From Cupriavidus phytohabitans (lineage in GTDB: Bacteria > Pseudomonadota > Gammaproteobacteria > Burkholderiales > Burkholderiaceae), in NCBI RefSeq assembly GCF_000426345.1, contig NZ_AUFE01000008.1, positions 62,001 to 126,000 of the forward strand: 64,000 nucleotides of DNA. The letters are read 5' to 3'. The position numbers and the translations under genes were made by a program. Below, one piece after another: positions 55,860-64,000 of this stretch. The number at the start of each line of letters is the position of its first letter. Position 1 is the first letter of the stretch. The notes beneath the pieces were generated by a model. That model saw only the letters and a list, made by a program, of their open reading frames with translations. It made no database searches and was not told the DNA's origin.

Positions 55860-56839
55860 GTCGATGCGGACATGGCAAGTACGGCCAGCGCGCTGGCGCC
55901 CGCAAGCGCCAGCCACAGCCACAAGGTGCGATGGACCAGCCGCAGGCACGCCAGCACGTGCCCCGCCTGGGGTGCGCTGCCCGCGCCCAGCGGCGGGCGT
56001 TGTTCCAGCTCGCCGTGATAGCGCGCCGGACCGCCAAGCAGCACGCCGACCGCGCCGGCGCCCGCCGCCATTACCGGGCCGGCATTGGGGCTGGACCATG
56101 CCGGCCCCTGCGTGCGCCAGCAGCGCAGCGCCTGCGCGGTGGCGCCCAGCAGCGCGTACGACAGCGCGGTCAGCCGCGCGGGGACGAGGTTGAGCGCATC
56201 GTCGATGCGCGCCGCCGCCCAGCCGAAATATTGCAGCCGCGGCGTGCGGTAGCCCCACATCGCATCGAGCGTATTGGCCAGCCGGAACACGATTACCGCC
56301 GGTGCGCCGCCGAGCAGGAACCAGAACAGCGCGCCGAAGACGGCATCGTTGCCGTTCTCCAGCGCCGATTCGCAGGCGGCGCGCGCCAGCGCTTCGGCAT
56401 CGGCATTGGCGGTATCGCGCGAGACGATGCGCGCGGTCAGCGTGCGCGCGGTGGACAAGTCAGCAGCCGCAAGGGCGCCGGCGATCGGGGCGATGTGCTG
56501 GTGCAGGCTGCGTGCGCCGAGCGCGGCGTACAGCGCGATGGCATGCAGCACCAGTGCCGCGAGCGGATGCCAGCGCGCCGCCGCATCGACCAGCCACCAT
56601 GCCAGCGCCGCCGGTACCAGCACCAGTACGCACCAGCAGGCAAGGCCAGCCACGCGCTGCCGCCACGGCGCGCCGCGGCGGCCGGGATCGTTGCCACGTC
56701 GTTCGAGGGCCGAAGCGACGCGGCCAAAGCCCACCAGCGGGTGGAAGCGGCGCGGCTCGCCCAGCCACTGGTCAAGCAGAACGCCGGCCAGCGCCGCGGC
56801 CACGCACGCGGGCCAGGCCGGCCAGGCCTGCGTCAGCAT
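55856..56839 (-). CDS. cbiB: Adenosylcobinamide-phosphate synthase
   Basis: 327-residue integral membrane enzyme attaching aminopropanol phosphate to adenosylcobyric acid. LLDQWLGEPRRFHPLVGFGR at the N-terminus and SRDTANADAEALARAACESA, ENGNDAVFGALFWFLLGGAP are typical CbiB/CobD blocks. Overlaps cobU by seven bases and the decarboxylase by four. Confidence 0.94.
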   Translation of the reverse strand: MLTQAWPAWPACVAAALAGVLLDQWLGEPRRFHPLVGFGRVASALERRGNDPGRRGAPWRQRVAGLACWCVLVLVPAALAWWLVDAAARWHPLAALVLHAIALYAALGARSLHQHIAPIAGALAAADLSTARTLTARIVSRDTANADAEALARAACESALENGNDAVFGALFWFLLGGAPAVIVFRLANTLDAMWGYRTPRLQYFGWAAARIDDALNLVPARLTALSYALLGATAQALRCWRTQGPAWSSPNAGPVMAAGAGAVGVLLGGPARYHGELEQRPPLGAGSAPQAGHVLACLRLVHRTLWLWLALAGASALAVLAMSAST

Positions 56840-57498
56840 GCGGGATCGGCGCCCTTTACCGGGACCGGGATGCCCGCCACCAGCAGCCGCACGCGGTCCG
56901 CGGCGGCAGCCAGTTTCTGGTTCAGGCGTCCCAGTTCATCGACGTAGAAGCGGGTGATCGCGCCCATCGGCACTACGCCGAAGCCGATCTCGTTGGAGAC
57001 CAGGATCACGTGGCCGGGCAGCGTGGGCAGCGCGGTCAGCAGCGACTCGATTTCTTCGGTGAAGGCATCGGGTGGTGTGATTACCCCATGATCGGGATAG
57101 CTGCGGCCGTCGGGGAAGAGCAGGTTGTTCATCCACAGCGTCATGCAGTCCACCAGGATGCAGCCGTCGTGGCGCGCGTTGGCATAGAGCGCATCGGCCA
57201 GCCGCACCGGCTCTTCCACCAGGCGCCAGTCCGCGGGGCGGCGGGCGCGGTGCAGCGCGATGCGGACTTCGAGTTCCTGGTCGGCCAGCGCGGGATCCTG
57301 GCGCGCGGTGGCGATATACGTGACCGGCCCGCCGGTGATGCCGGCGTGGTCGCTTGCCAGCTGTTCGGCGTAGTGGCTCTTGCCGGAGCGCGCGCCGCCC
57401 AGCACCAGCGTCAGCTGCCGCGCGCCGGACGTGCCGGCCGCAAGCGGCTTCGCCGCGCTGGCGGTGGCGGATTCAGGGGCGATGGCCGGGGTTTCCAT
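56833..57498 (-). CDS. cobU: Adenosylcobinamide kinase / GTP-guanylyltransferase
   Basis: 221-residue bifunctional enzyme: P-loop LVLGGARSGKSHYAEQL, and the guanylylated His likely in ALHRARRPADWRLVEEP; LVDCMTLWMNNLLFPD follows. Start at 57498 gives an alanine-rich N-terminal extension of about 28 residues before the P-loop; a later start is possible but no better codon was found. Divergent from cobQ. Confidence 0.92.
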   Translation of the reverse strand: METPAIAPESATASAAKPLAAGTSGARQLTLVLGGARSGKSHYAEQLASDHAGITGGPVTYIATARQDPALADQELEVRIALHRARRPADWRLVEEPVRLADALYANARHDGCILVDCMTLWMNNLLFPDGRSYPDHGVITPPDAFTEEIESLLTALPTLPGHVILVSNEIGFGVVPMGAITRFYVDELGRLNQKLAAAADRVRLLVAGIPVPVKGADPAC

Positions 57499-57570
57499 CC
57501 GCGTATTGTAGCCGCCGCATCCCACCCTCGCATCCCGCCCTCGCATGGAGGCCGGTGAGATAATCCGCCG

Positions 57571-59079
57571 ATGCATACCGATTCCCCGCTTTCCTTGCCG
57601 CCGGGTGCCCTGCGCGGCACGCTGATGGTCCAGGGCACCACCTCCGATGCCGGCAAGAGCACCGTGGTCGCGGGGCTGTGCCGCGTGCTGGCGCGCGCCG
57701 GCACGCGCGTGGCGCCGTTCAAGCCGCAGAACATGGCGCTGAACAGCGCGGTGACCGCCGACGGCGGCGAGATCGGCCGCGCGCAGGCGCTGCAGGCGCA
57801 GGCCGCGCGGCTGGCGCCGCATACCGACATGAATCCGGTGCTGCTCAAGCCCAGCAGCGACACCGGCGCGCAGGTGATCATCCACGGCCGCGCGCGGCTT
57901 GACCTCGATGCCCGCGCCTACCACGCCTACAAGCCCGAGGCGATGAAGGCGGTGCTGGCCTCGCATGCGCGGCTGGAGCAGGCCTATGACGTGGTGCTGG
58001 TGGAAGGCGCAGGGAGCCCCGCCGAGATCAACCTGCGCGAGCGCGATATCGCCAACATGGGCTTTGCCGAGCGGGTCGACTGCCCGGTGGTGCTGGTCGC
58101 CGATATCGATCGCGGCGGCGTGTTCGCGCACCTGGTCGGCACGCTCGATTGCCTGTCGGACAGCGAACGCGCGCGCGTGACCGGCTTCATCATCAACCGC
58201 TTTCGCGGCGACATCGGCCTGCTCGAACCGGGGCTGGACTGGCTCACCGCGCGTACCGGCAAGCCGGTGTTCGGCGTGCTGCCATACCTGCACGGCCTGC
58301 ACCTCGATGCGGAGGACGCCATCGTCGGCACGCAGGCTGCGAAGGCCGGAGCGCAGCGGCTGCGCGTGATCGTGCCGGTGCTGCCGCGCATCGCCAACCA
58401 TACCGATTTCGACGCGTTGCGCGCCCATCCGCAGGTAGACCTGCGGTTCATTGGCCCCGGCATGCCGGTCCCGCCCGCCGACCTGGTGGTGCTGCCCGGC
58501 AGCAAGAGCGTGCGCGCCGACCTGGCCTTCCTGCGCGCCAACGGCTGGGAGGCGGCGCTGCAGCGGCACCTGCGCTACGGCGGCAAGCTGGTCGGCATCT
58601 GCGGCGGCATGCAGATGCTGGGCCGGCAGGTGCATGATCCCGACGGCCGCGAAGGCCCTGCCGGCAGCAGCGCGGGCCTGGGATGGCTCGACTACGAGAC
58701 CACGCTCGCCGCCGAGAAGCAGCTGCGCCAGGTCAGCGGGCGGCTGGCGGATGCAGACGCGCCGGTGCGGGGCTACGAGATCCATCTCGGCGTCACCACG
58801 GGCGCCGGGCTGGAACGGCCCGCCGTGTGGCTCGACCGCGGCGACGGCACCATGCGTCCCGACGGCGCCTGCTCGGCCGATGGCCAGGTGCTGGCGACCT
58901 ACGTCCATGGCCTGTTCGACGACCCGGCCGGCTGCCAGGCGCTGCTGCGCTGGGCAGGACTGGATGGGGCGCAGGCAGTGGACCTCGATGCGCTGCGCGA
59001 AGCGTCGATCGAGCGGCTTGCCGATACCCTCGCGGCACATCTCGACCTGGGAGCAATGTTCGCTCCACTGCAACGCTGA
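57571..59079 (+). CDS. cobQ: Cobyric acid synthase
   Basis: 502-residue glutamine-dependent amidase acting on cobyrinic acid a,c-diamide at four side chains. The N-terminal ATPase half has [20 protein letters not shown] and [19 protein letters not shown]-like [15 protein letters not shown]; the GATase half has Cys344 in [10 protein letters not shown] and the late His in [11 protein letters not shown]. Corrin-ring genes are not in the window; either they lie elsewhere or the step uses imported precursors. Confidence 0.95.
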   Translation: MHTDSPLSLPPGALRGTLMVQGTTSDAGKSTVVAGLCRVLARAGTRVAPFKPQNMALNSAVTADGGEIGRAQALQAQAARLAPHTDMNPVLLKPSSDTGAQVIIHGRARLDLDARAYHAYKPEAMKAVLASHARLEQAYDVVLVEGAGSPAEINLRERDIANMGFAERVDCPVVLVADIDRGGVFAHLVGTLDCLSDSERARVTGFIINRFRGDIGLLEPGLDWLTARTGKPVFGVLPYLHGLHLDAEDAIVGTQAAKAGAQRLRVIVPVLPRIANHTDFDALRAHPQVDLRFIGPGMPVPPADLVVLPGSKSVRADLAFLRANGWEAALQRHLRYGGKLVGICGGMQMLGRQVHDPDGREGPAGSSAGLGWLDYETTLAAEKQLRQVSGRLADADAPVRGYEIHLGVTTGAGLERPAVWLDRGDGTMRPDGACSADGQVLATYVHGLFDDPAGCQALLRWAGLDGAQAVDLDALREASIERLADTLAAHLDLGAMFAPLQR

Positions 59080-59142
59080 CCACACGTTGGCGATCCGCCA
59101 TTGCGTGGATCGTGCCGGCTCCCCGCAACATCTCCCTGTTAG

Positions 59143-59169
59143 AATTGCGAATCTTTCGCATTTGCATTC
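59143..59169. promoter_or_regulatory. Fur-like site upstream of the PepSY gene
   Basis: AATTGCGAATCTTTCGCATT followed by TGCATTC resembles overlapping Fur hexamers (GCAAAT/GCGAAT type) seen in betaproteobacteria. It lies about 70-95 bases before the PepSY gene, a plausible iron-repressed promoter. Binding inferred. Confidence 0.5.
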
Positions 59170-59173
59170 TGTT

Positions 59174-59199
59174 GCGATATGACTTTCGGGTCATATCGC
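59174..59199. promoter_or_regulatory. Perfect 26-base inverted repeat before the PepSY gene
   Basis: GCGATATGAC and GTCATATCGC are perfect arms with a six-base centre (TTTCGG), 37 bases before the ATG. It could be a second operator or an RNA hairpin in the leader. Confidence 0.6.
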
Positions 59200-59236
59200 C
59201 GCACGCTGCAGCGCTCCACATTCACAAACACAAGCC

Positions 59237-60430
59237 ATGGTCACCGGCCGCCTGCGCGTCGTCTTCGTCAAGCTGCATCTCTATATCGGGCTGACTCTCG
59301 GCCTGCTTTTTGTCCTGCTGGGCCTGACGGGCATGGCCATTGCGTGGCGCGATGAGCTCGATGCCTGGCTCAACCCGGATCTGCTGGTCGCCTCGGCGCC
59401 CGCTACCGGCCCCGTTACGCCGGCGACCGTCAAGGCGGTGACCGAGCGCCTGGCCGCGCCGCCGTACGGCAGGCCCAACCTGCTGATGCTGCCGACCCAC
59501 GACGACGGCGTCTTCACCGCCTGGTATCCCGTCAAGGGGCCGGAGGGCGTGGTGCAGGGCCGCTCGCGGCAGGTGATGGTCGATCCGGTGACGCTGGCAG
59601 TGAAGGGCGAGCGCGTGTGGGGCGAGCCCGGCGTCTCGCGCCGGCTGCTGCTGCCGACGCTGTTCCACCTGCACCGCTACCTGCTCAGCGGCGAGACCGG
59701 CAAGACGATCATCGGGGTGGCGGGCATGCTGCTGCTGCTGACCACGCTGGTGGGCGTGGTGGTGTGGTGGCCCAAGACGAAACTGCGCGCGTGGGCGCAG
59801 GCGTTCCGGATCAGCCATGGCGGCTCGTGGTCGCGCTTCAACTTTTCGCTGCACCGGGCCGGCGGCATCCTGGCGGCTCCTGTGCTGGCCATCATTGCCT
59901 TTTCGGGCTGGTATCTGAACCTGCCGAAGTGGGTGACGCCGATCGTTGCGGGGGTAATGACAGTGACCCCGCCGGCGAAGCATGTTTCGGCGCCGCCCGC
60001 GCCCGACGCGCGCCCGCTCGACGCCGGCCAGATCATGGCGGCGGCGCAGTCCCAGTATCCCGACGCTCGGGTCACCCGCATCAGCTTCCCGCGCAAGCCG
60101 GGCGACGCCTTTGAAGTGCGGCTGCGCCAGCCGGACGAGGTGCGCAAGGACAGCGGCGCGACCCGGCTCTGGCTCGACGCCTGGACCGGCACGCGGCTGG
60201 GCGCGAAGGACCCGCACGATGCGCCCGCCGGCGACGCGCTGCTGAACTGGCTGTTCCCGCTGCATACCGGCGAGGCGTTCGGCCTGCCGGGACGGATCTT
60301 CATCACGCTGTTCGGCCTGGCGCCGCTGGCCTTTGCGCTGACCGGCGTGCTGATCTGGTGGAAGCGGCGGCGCGGGCACCGCCGCCACGTCGTGAAGACG
60401 GCGCAGCGCGCGGCCATGCGCCGGGCATGA
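59237..60430 (+). CDS. PepSY-associated transmembrane protein, iron-uptake reductase-like
   Basis: 397-residue membrane protein with four hydrophobic segments (about residues 10-33, 155-176, 210-230, 348-370) and two PepSY-like periplasmic regions. LHLYIGLTLGLLFVLLGLTG and LHRYLLSGETGKTIIGVAG, with paired histidines in the segments, match the PiuB/FhuF-neighbour PepSY_TM family, thought to bind heme and reduce ferric siderophores. The Fur-like site upstream agrees with an iron role. No siderophore genes are adjacent. Confidence 0.87.
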   Translation: MVTGRLRVVFVKLHLYIGLTLGLLFVLLGLTGMAIAWRDELDAWLNPDLLVASAPATGPVTPATVKAVTERLAAPPYGRPNLLMLPTHDDGVFTAWYPVKGPEGVVQGRSRQVMVDPVTLAVKGERVWGEPGVSRRLLLPTLFHLHRYLLSGETGKTIIGVAGMLLLLTTLVGVVVWWPKTKLRAWAQAFRISHGGSWSRFNFSLHRAGGILAAPVLAIIAFSGWYLNLPKWVTPIVAGVMTVTPPAKHVSAPPAPDARPLDAGQIMAAAQSQYPDARVTRISFPRKPGDAFEVRLRQPDEVRKDSGATRLWLDAWTGTRLGAKDPHDAPAGDALLNWLFPLHTGEAFGLPGRIFITLFGLAPLAFALTGVLIWWKRRRGHRRHVVKTAQRAAMRRA

Positions 60431-60462
60431 AAAAAGCAGGCCGGCGGCCTGCTTTTTTTTTT
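60431..60462. terminator. Bidirectional intrinsic terminator
   Basis: GCAGGCC and GGCCTGC pair around GGC, flanked by an A tract on the left and ten T on the right. It separates the convergent PepSY and panC genes and can serve both. Confidence 0.95.
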
Positions 60463-60488
60463 GCGAACCCGCGAACCCCCGCCCGGGC

Positions 60489-61466
<978 letters not shown>

Positions 61467-61504
61467 TCAAGTGGGGCGGGGGCGGACCCTGCCCGTCGGG
61501 TGGG

Positions 61505-62395
61505 TCAGGAAGGGCTGTACGCCAATCGCACATAAATTGGCGCGAACGGCTCGGCCTGGGTGATCTCGACCAGCGACTCGCGCGACAGCTCCAGCATGGC
61601 GATAAAGTTGACCACCACCACCGGCACGCCCTTGCCCGAGCGGACCGCGTCCTCGAACAGTTCCGAGAACTCCATGAAGCGCGCGTGCTGCAGCCGGCGC
61701 AGGATCTGGCTCATGTGTTCGCGCACCGACAGTTCTTCGCGCGAGATTTTGTGGTGCTGGTTCAGCTTGGCGCGCTTGAGCACATCGGCCCAGGCGGCCT
61801 GCAGGTCGATGGTCTCGACTTCCGGGAAGCGCGGCGCCAGGCTCTGCTCGATATAGACCTGCGAGCGCAGGAAGTCGCGGCCGAGCTGCGGCACCGTGTC
61901 CAGCCGCTGCGCGGCCAGCTTCATCTGCTCGTATTCCAGCAGGCGGCGCACCAGCTCGGCGCGCGGGTCCTCGGCGTCTTCATCGCTATCGGCCTTCTTG
62001 ACCGGCAGCAGCATGCGCGACTTGATCTCGATCAGCATGGCCGCCATCAGCAGATACTCCGCCGCCAGCTCCAGGTTGGTCTTGCGGATCTGCTCGATGT
62101 ACGACAGGTACTGCCGCGTGACCTGCGACATCGGGATGTCGAGGACGTTGAAGTTCTGCTTGCGGATCAGGTACAGCAGCAGGTCCAGCGGGCCTTCGAA
62201 CGCTTCCAGGAAGATTTCGAGCGCATCGGGCGGGATGTACAGGTCCTGCGGCAGCTTGAACAGCGGCTCGCCGTACAGGCGCGCGAAGGCCATCCCGTCG
62301 ACCATGTCGGCGGGCTCCCCGGGTCCGCCAAGGTTGTCGGCAGCGCCGGCAACCGCGACGGGCAGCGGCAGCTTGTCCTGGTCGGCTGTGCTCAT
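61505..62395 (-). CDS. scpA: Segregation and condensation protein A
   Basis: 296-residue kleisin subunit of the Smc-ScpAB condensin that organises and segregates chromosomes. EAFEGPLDLLLYLIRKQNFN and EYLLMAAMLIEIKSRMLLP mark the N-terminal SMC-binding region; the C-terminal winged helix ends with ITQAEPFAPIYVRL. It has an N-terminal extension of about 45 residues. The scpB partner is not in the window. Confidence 0.95.
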   Translation of the reverse strand: MSTADQDKLPLPVAVAGAADNLGGPGEPADMVDGMAFARLYGEPLFKLPQDLYIPPDALEIFLEAFEGPLDLLLYLIRKQNFNVLDIPMSQVTRQYLSYIEQIRKTNLELAAEYLLMAAMLIEIKSRMLLPVKKADSDEDAEDPRAELVRRLLEYEQMKLAAQRLDTVPQLGRDFLRSQVYIEQSLAPRFPEVETIDLQAAWADVLKRAKLNQHHKISREELSVREHMSQILRRLQHARFMEFSELFEDAVRSGKGVPVVVVNFIAMLELSRESLVEITQAEPFAPIYVRLAYSPS

Positions 62396-62423
62396 CGCCG
62401 GTGACCGGGCGTGCTGGCGGGGA

Positions 62424-62615
62424 TCAGTTGTCCTGCGAGTAGACGTACGGCTTCTGGGCTACGCGCGAGGCCTGGGCGCGGGCGCGCTCTTCCAGGTCGA
62501 TCGGCGCCTTGTCCCACAGCAGGGCGCGGCCGTCGCGCTGCTCGGCCTCGAGCGTCGGGCGCTCTTGCTTGAGCTGCTTCAGGAACTGGGTGATCTCGGA
62601 TTCGTACATTGCCAT
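62424..62615 (-). CDS. DUF3460 family small protein
   Basis: 63-residue soluble protein (MAMYESEITQFLKQLKQERP, ending in the conserved KPYVYSQDN). Typical DUF3460 size; the family is betaproteobacterial and usually found just upstream of scpA, as here with a 28-base gap. Function unknown; perhaps linked to condensin through operon position only. Confidence 0.85.
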   Translation of the reverse strand: MAMYESEITQFLKQLKQERPTLEAEQRDGRALLWDKAPIDLEERARAQASRVAQKPYVYSQDN

Positions 62616-62854
62616 GGTGAAACCGTATGCGCCGCTTGGGGCGCGTAATGGATACAGTGGGGCAGGATTTTACAGTATCGGCCCGTCGCGGGGACGTATT
62701 TGGGCCCGCCGGCGGCTTCCTGGGGTAGGAAGATTCCGGCCGCAGGCCTGTGTGTGGTCAAATACCGACTTCGCATGTGTGGACAAAGAGCGATGCCGAA
62801 AGACACCGCTATCTCTGCTGACCGTGTGCCCGAGGCGCCCGGCGACAACAACGG
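62616..62854. promoter_or_regulatory. Divergent DUF3460 / tamA intergenic region
   Basis: 239 bases between divergent starts. It holds the promoters of both operons, but no hexamer pair stands out clearly. No repeat or RNA structure recognised. Confidence 0.45.
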
Positions 62855-64000
62855 ATGAGGATCGACCTGGCCAGGACGACAGCCCGCCGGGGCCGCCCAG
62901 ACATGCCGGATGCGGCGCATCCGGCCCCGATCGCCCCGCTCCCGGTGCGGGCGCGCGCGGCCGCGTATGCGATCGCTGCGATGCTGCTGCTGCCGGCCGC
63001 GGCCCATGGCGCCTACAAGGTAGAGGTCGAAGCCCCCAAGCCGATCAAGGAGATGCTCGAAGAGCACCTCGACCTGTCGCGCTACAAGGACCGCGCCGAC
63101 CTGTCGCAGGACCAGTTCAACTACATGGTCGAGACCGTGGGCGAGCAGGTGCGCCAGTTCACCTCGACCGAAGGCTATTTCGACCCGGCCACCACCACGC
63201 GCGTGGAGGGCGAGGGCGACGGGCGCGTGGTCCATGTCGCGGTGGACCCGGGCGCGCGCACGCTGATCCGCAATGTCGATGTCCAGGTGACCGGGCCGGC
63301 GGCGACGCGCTCGCCCGAGCAGGTGGCCGAGATGAAGGCCAAGTGGGGCCTGCCGGTGGGCGACCCGTTCCGCCAGGCGGACTGGGACAAGGCCAAGGAA
63401 GACGCGCTGGTGACGCTGCAAAGCCACAACTACTACGGCGCGCGGCTGGCCGCGTCGCAGGCGCGGGTGGAGCCGGACGAGCTGCGTGCCGACCTGTCCG
63501 CGCACTACGCCAGCGGTCCGTCCTACCTGCTGGGGCCGCTCAAGGTCACCGGCACGCGCCGCTACCCCGAGCAGATCATCTACAACGTCAACCCGCTCAA
63601 CGAGGGCGAGCCCTACCGCGTGGAACGGCTGCTGGAATTGCAGCGCGCCGTCCAGAACCAGCCGTATTTCTCCAACGTGCAGGTCGACCTGGAACCGCCG
63701 CCGGATGCCGACAAGGCGCCGGACGGCGTGGTCACCGCGCCGGTCTCGGTGCGCGTGCGCGAATACCCGGTGCACCGGCTCAACGGCGGCGTCGGCTTTA
63801 CCACCGACACCGGCGCCCAGGTGGAAGGACGCTATTCCTACTACAACCTGTTCAACCGCGCCTGGACCTTCGACTCGCAGGCGCGGATCGAACAGAAGCG
63901 TACCTACATGTTCGCCGAGGCCGCGATGCCGCCGTCCCGCGGCGCCTACCGCAACAGCGTGTACAGCAGCTACGAGCGCACCATCGATATCGAGAACACC
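62855..64000 (+). CDS. tamA: Translocation and assembly module protein TamA, N-terminal part
   Basis: The frame is open to the right edge (382 codons). A signal peptide is formed by the hydrophobic AAAYAIAAMLLLPAAAHGAY stretch near residue 40; the preceding 30 residues are basic and make an ATG at 62903 a possible start. POTRA-like repeats follow (YFDPATTTRVEGEGDGRVVH, GPLKVTGTRRYPEQIIYNVN) and the Omp85 barrel begins after GGVGFTTDTGAQVEGRYSYY. It inserts autotransporters and other proteins with TamB. BamA is less likely because POTRA number is low. Confidence 0.87.
   Translation, partial: MRIDLARTTARRGRPDMPDAAHPAPIAPLPVRARAAAYAIAAMLLLPAAAHGAYKVEVEAPKPIKEMLEEHLDLSRYKDRADLSQDQFNYMVETVGEQVRQFTSTEGYFDPATTTRVEGEGDGRVVHVAVDPGARTLIRNVDVQVTGPAATRSPEQVAEMKAKWGLPVGDPFRQADWDKAKEDALVTLQSHNYYGARLAASQARVEPDELRADLSAHYASGPSYLLGPLKVTGTRRYPEQIIYNVNPLNEGEPYRVERLLELQRAVQNQPYFSNVQVDLEPPPDADKAPDGVVTAPVSVRVREYPVHRLNGGVGFTTDTGAQVEGRYSYYNLFNRAWTFDSQARIEQKRTYMFAEAAMPPSRGAYRNSVYSSYERTIDIENT

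Overview
The window looks like a housekeeping stretch of a high-GC betaproteobacterial chromosome, most likely Cupriavidus (Burkholderiaceae). The genus call is inference from gene content, gene order and codon bias (very high GC at third positions); no 16S or species marker is present. Nearly all of the 64 kb is coding, mostly in short operons with ATGA/GTGA start-stop overlaps. No phage, integrase, transposase, CRISPR array or toxin-antitoxin module was found.

Layout. 1-10.5 kb: the end of a NitT/TauT-type ABC transporter (its permease gene carries an apparent frameshift) runs into a complete histidine utilisation operon, hutC-hutH-hutU-hutD-hutI-hutF-hutG, using the five-step HutF/HutG route to glutamate. 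10.5-17.5 kb: the truncated tail of an aspartate decarboxylase/aminotransferase, an M48 lipoprotein protease, tRNA-Leu(CAA), an alpha/beta hydrolase, a beta-hydroxyacid dehydrogenase next to a Leu/Ile/Val-type binding protein, and a methyltransferase. 16.6-24.7 kb: cysB divergent from the assimilatory sulfate operon (TauE-type permease, cysI, DUF934, cysH, cysD, cysN, cobA). 24.8-30.2 kb: a CbiX chelatase, lptG and lptF, divergent from pepA-holC-DUF2486. 30.4-36.2 kb: ilvD, a LysR regulator with a TTG start, lgt, and an M48 peptidase/DUF898 membrane-protein pair. 36.2-42.9 kb: a roughly 790-bp gene-free regulatory region, then a malonate operon (GntR regulator, malonyl-CoA decarboxylase, Bug-type binding protein, enoyl-CoA hydratase, malonyl-CoA synthetase). 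43-46.5 kb: a SIMPL protein, a second TauE-type permease, an EVE protein, a likely 6S RNA, zapA and a zapB-like gene. 46.6-59.1 kb: a cobalamin riboswitch with its promoter, btuB-btuC-btuD-cobO-cobT-cobS-cobC, the opposing btuF-cobD-cbiB-cobU group, and cobQ. 59.1-64 kb: a PepSY iron-reductase-like protein behind a Fur-like site, panC, scpA, a DUF3460 gene and the start of tamA.

How the parts work together. The hut genes take histidine to glutamate and formate under HutC. The cys genes reduce sulfate to sulfide; SUMT (cobA) and the nearby CbiX chelatase can supply two of the three siroheme steps. The B12 locus imports corrinoids, adenosylates them and assembles the nucleotide loop, with the riboswitch as feedback. 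The malonate genes activate malonate to malonyl-CoA and decarboxylate it.

I found no clearly undescribed system. The most useful leads are several uncatalogued palindromes in regulatory positions, the M48-DUF898 pair, the in-frame repeat insertion in malonyl-CoA decarboxylase, the permease frameshift, and the truncated decarboxylase gene.
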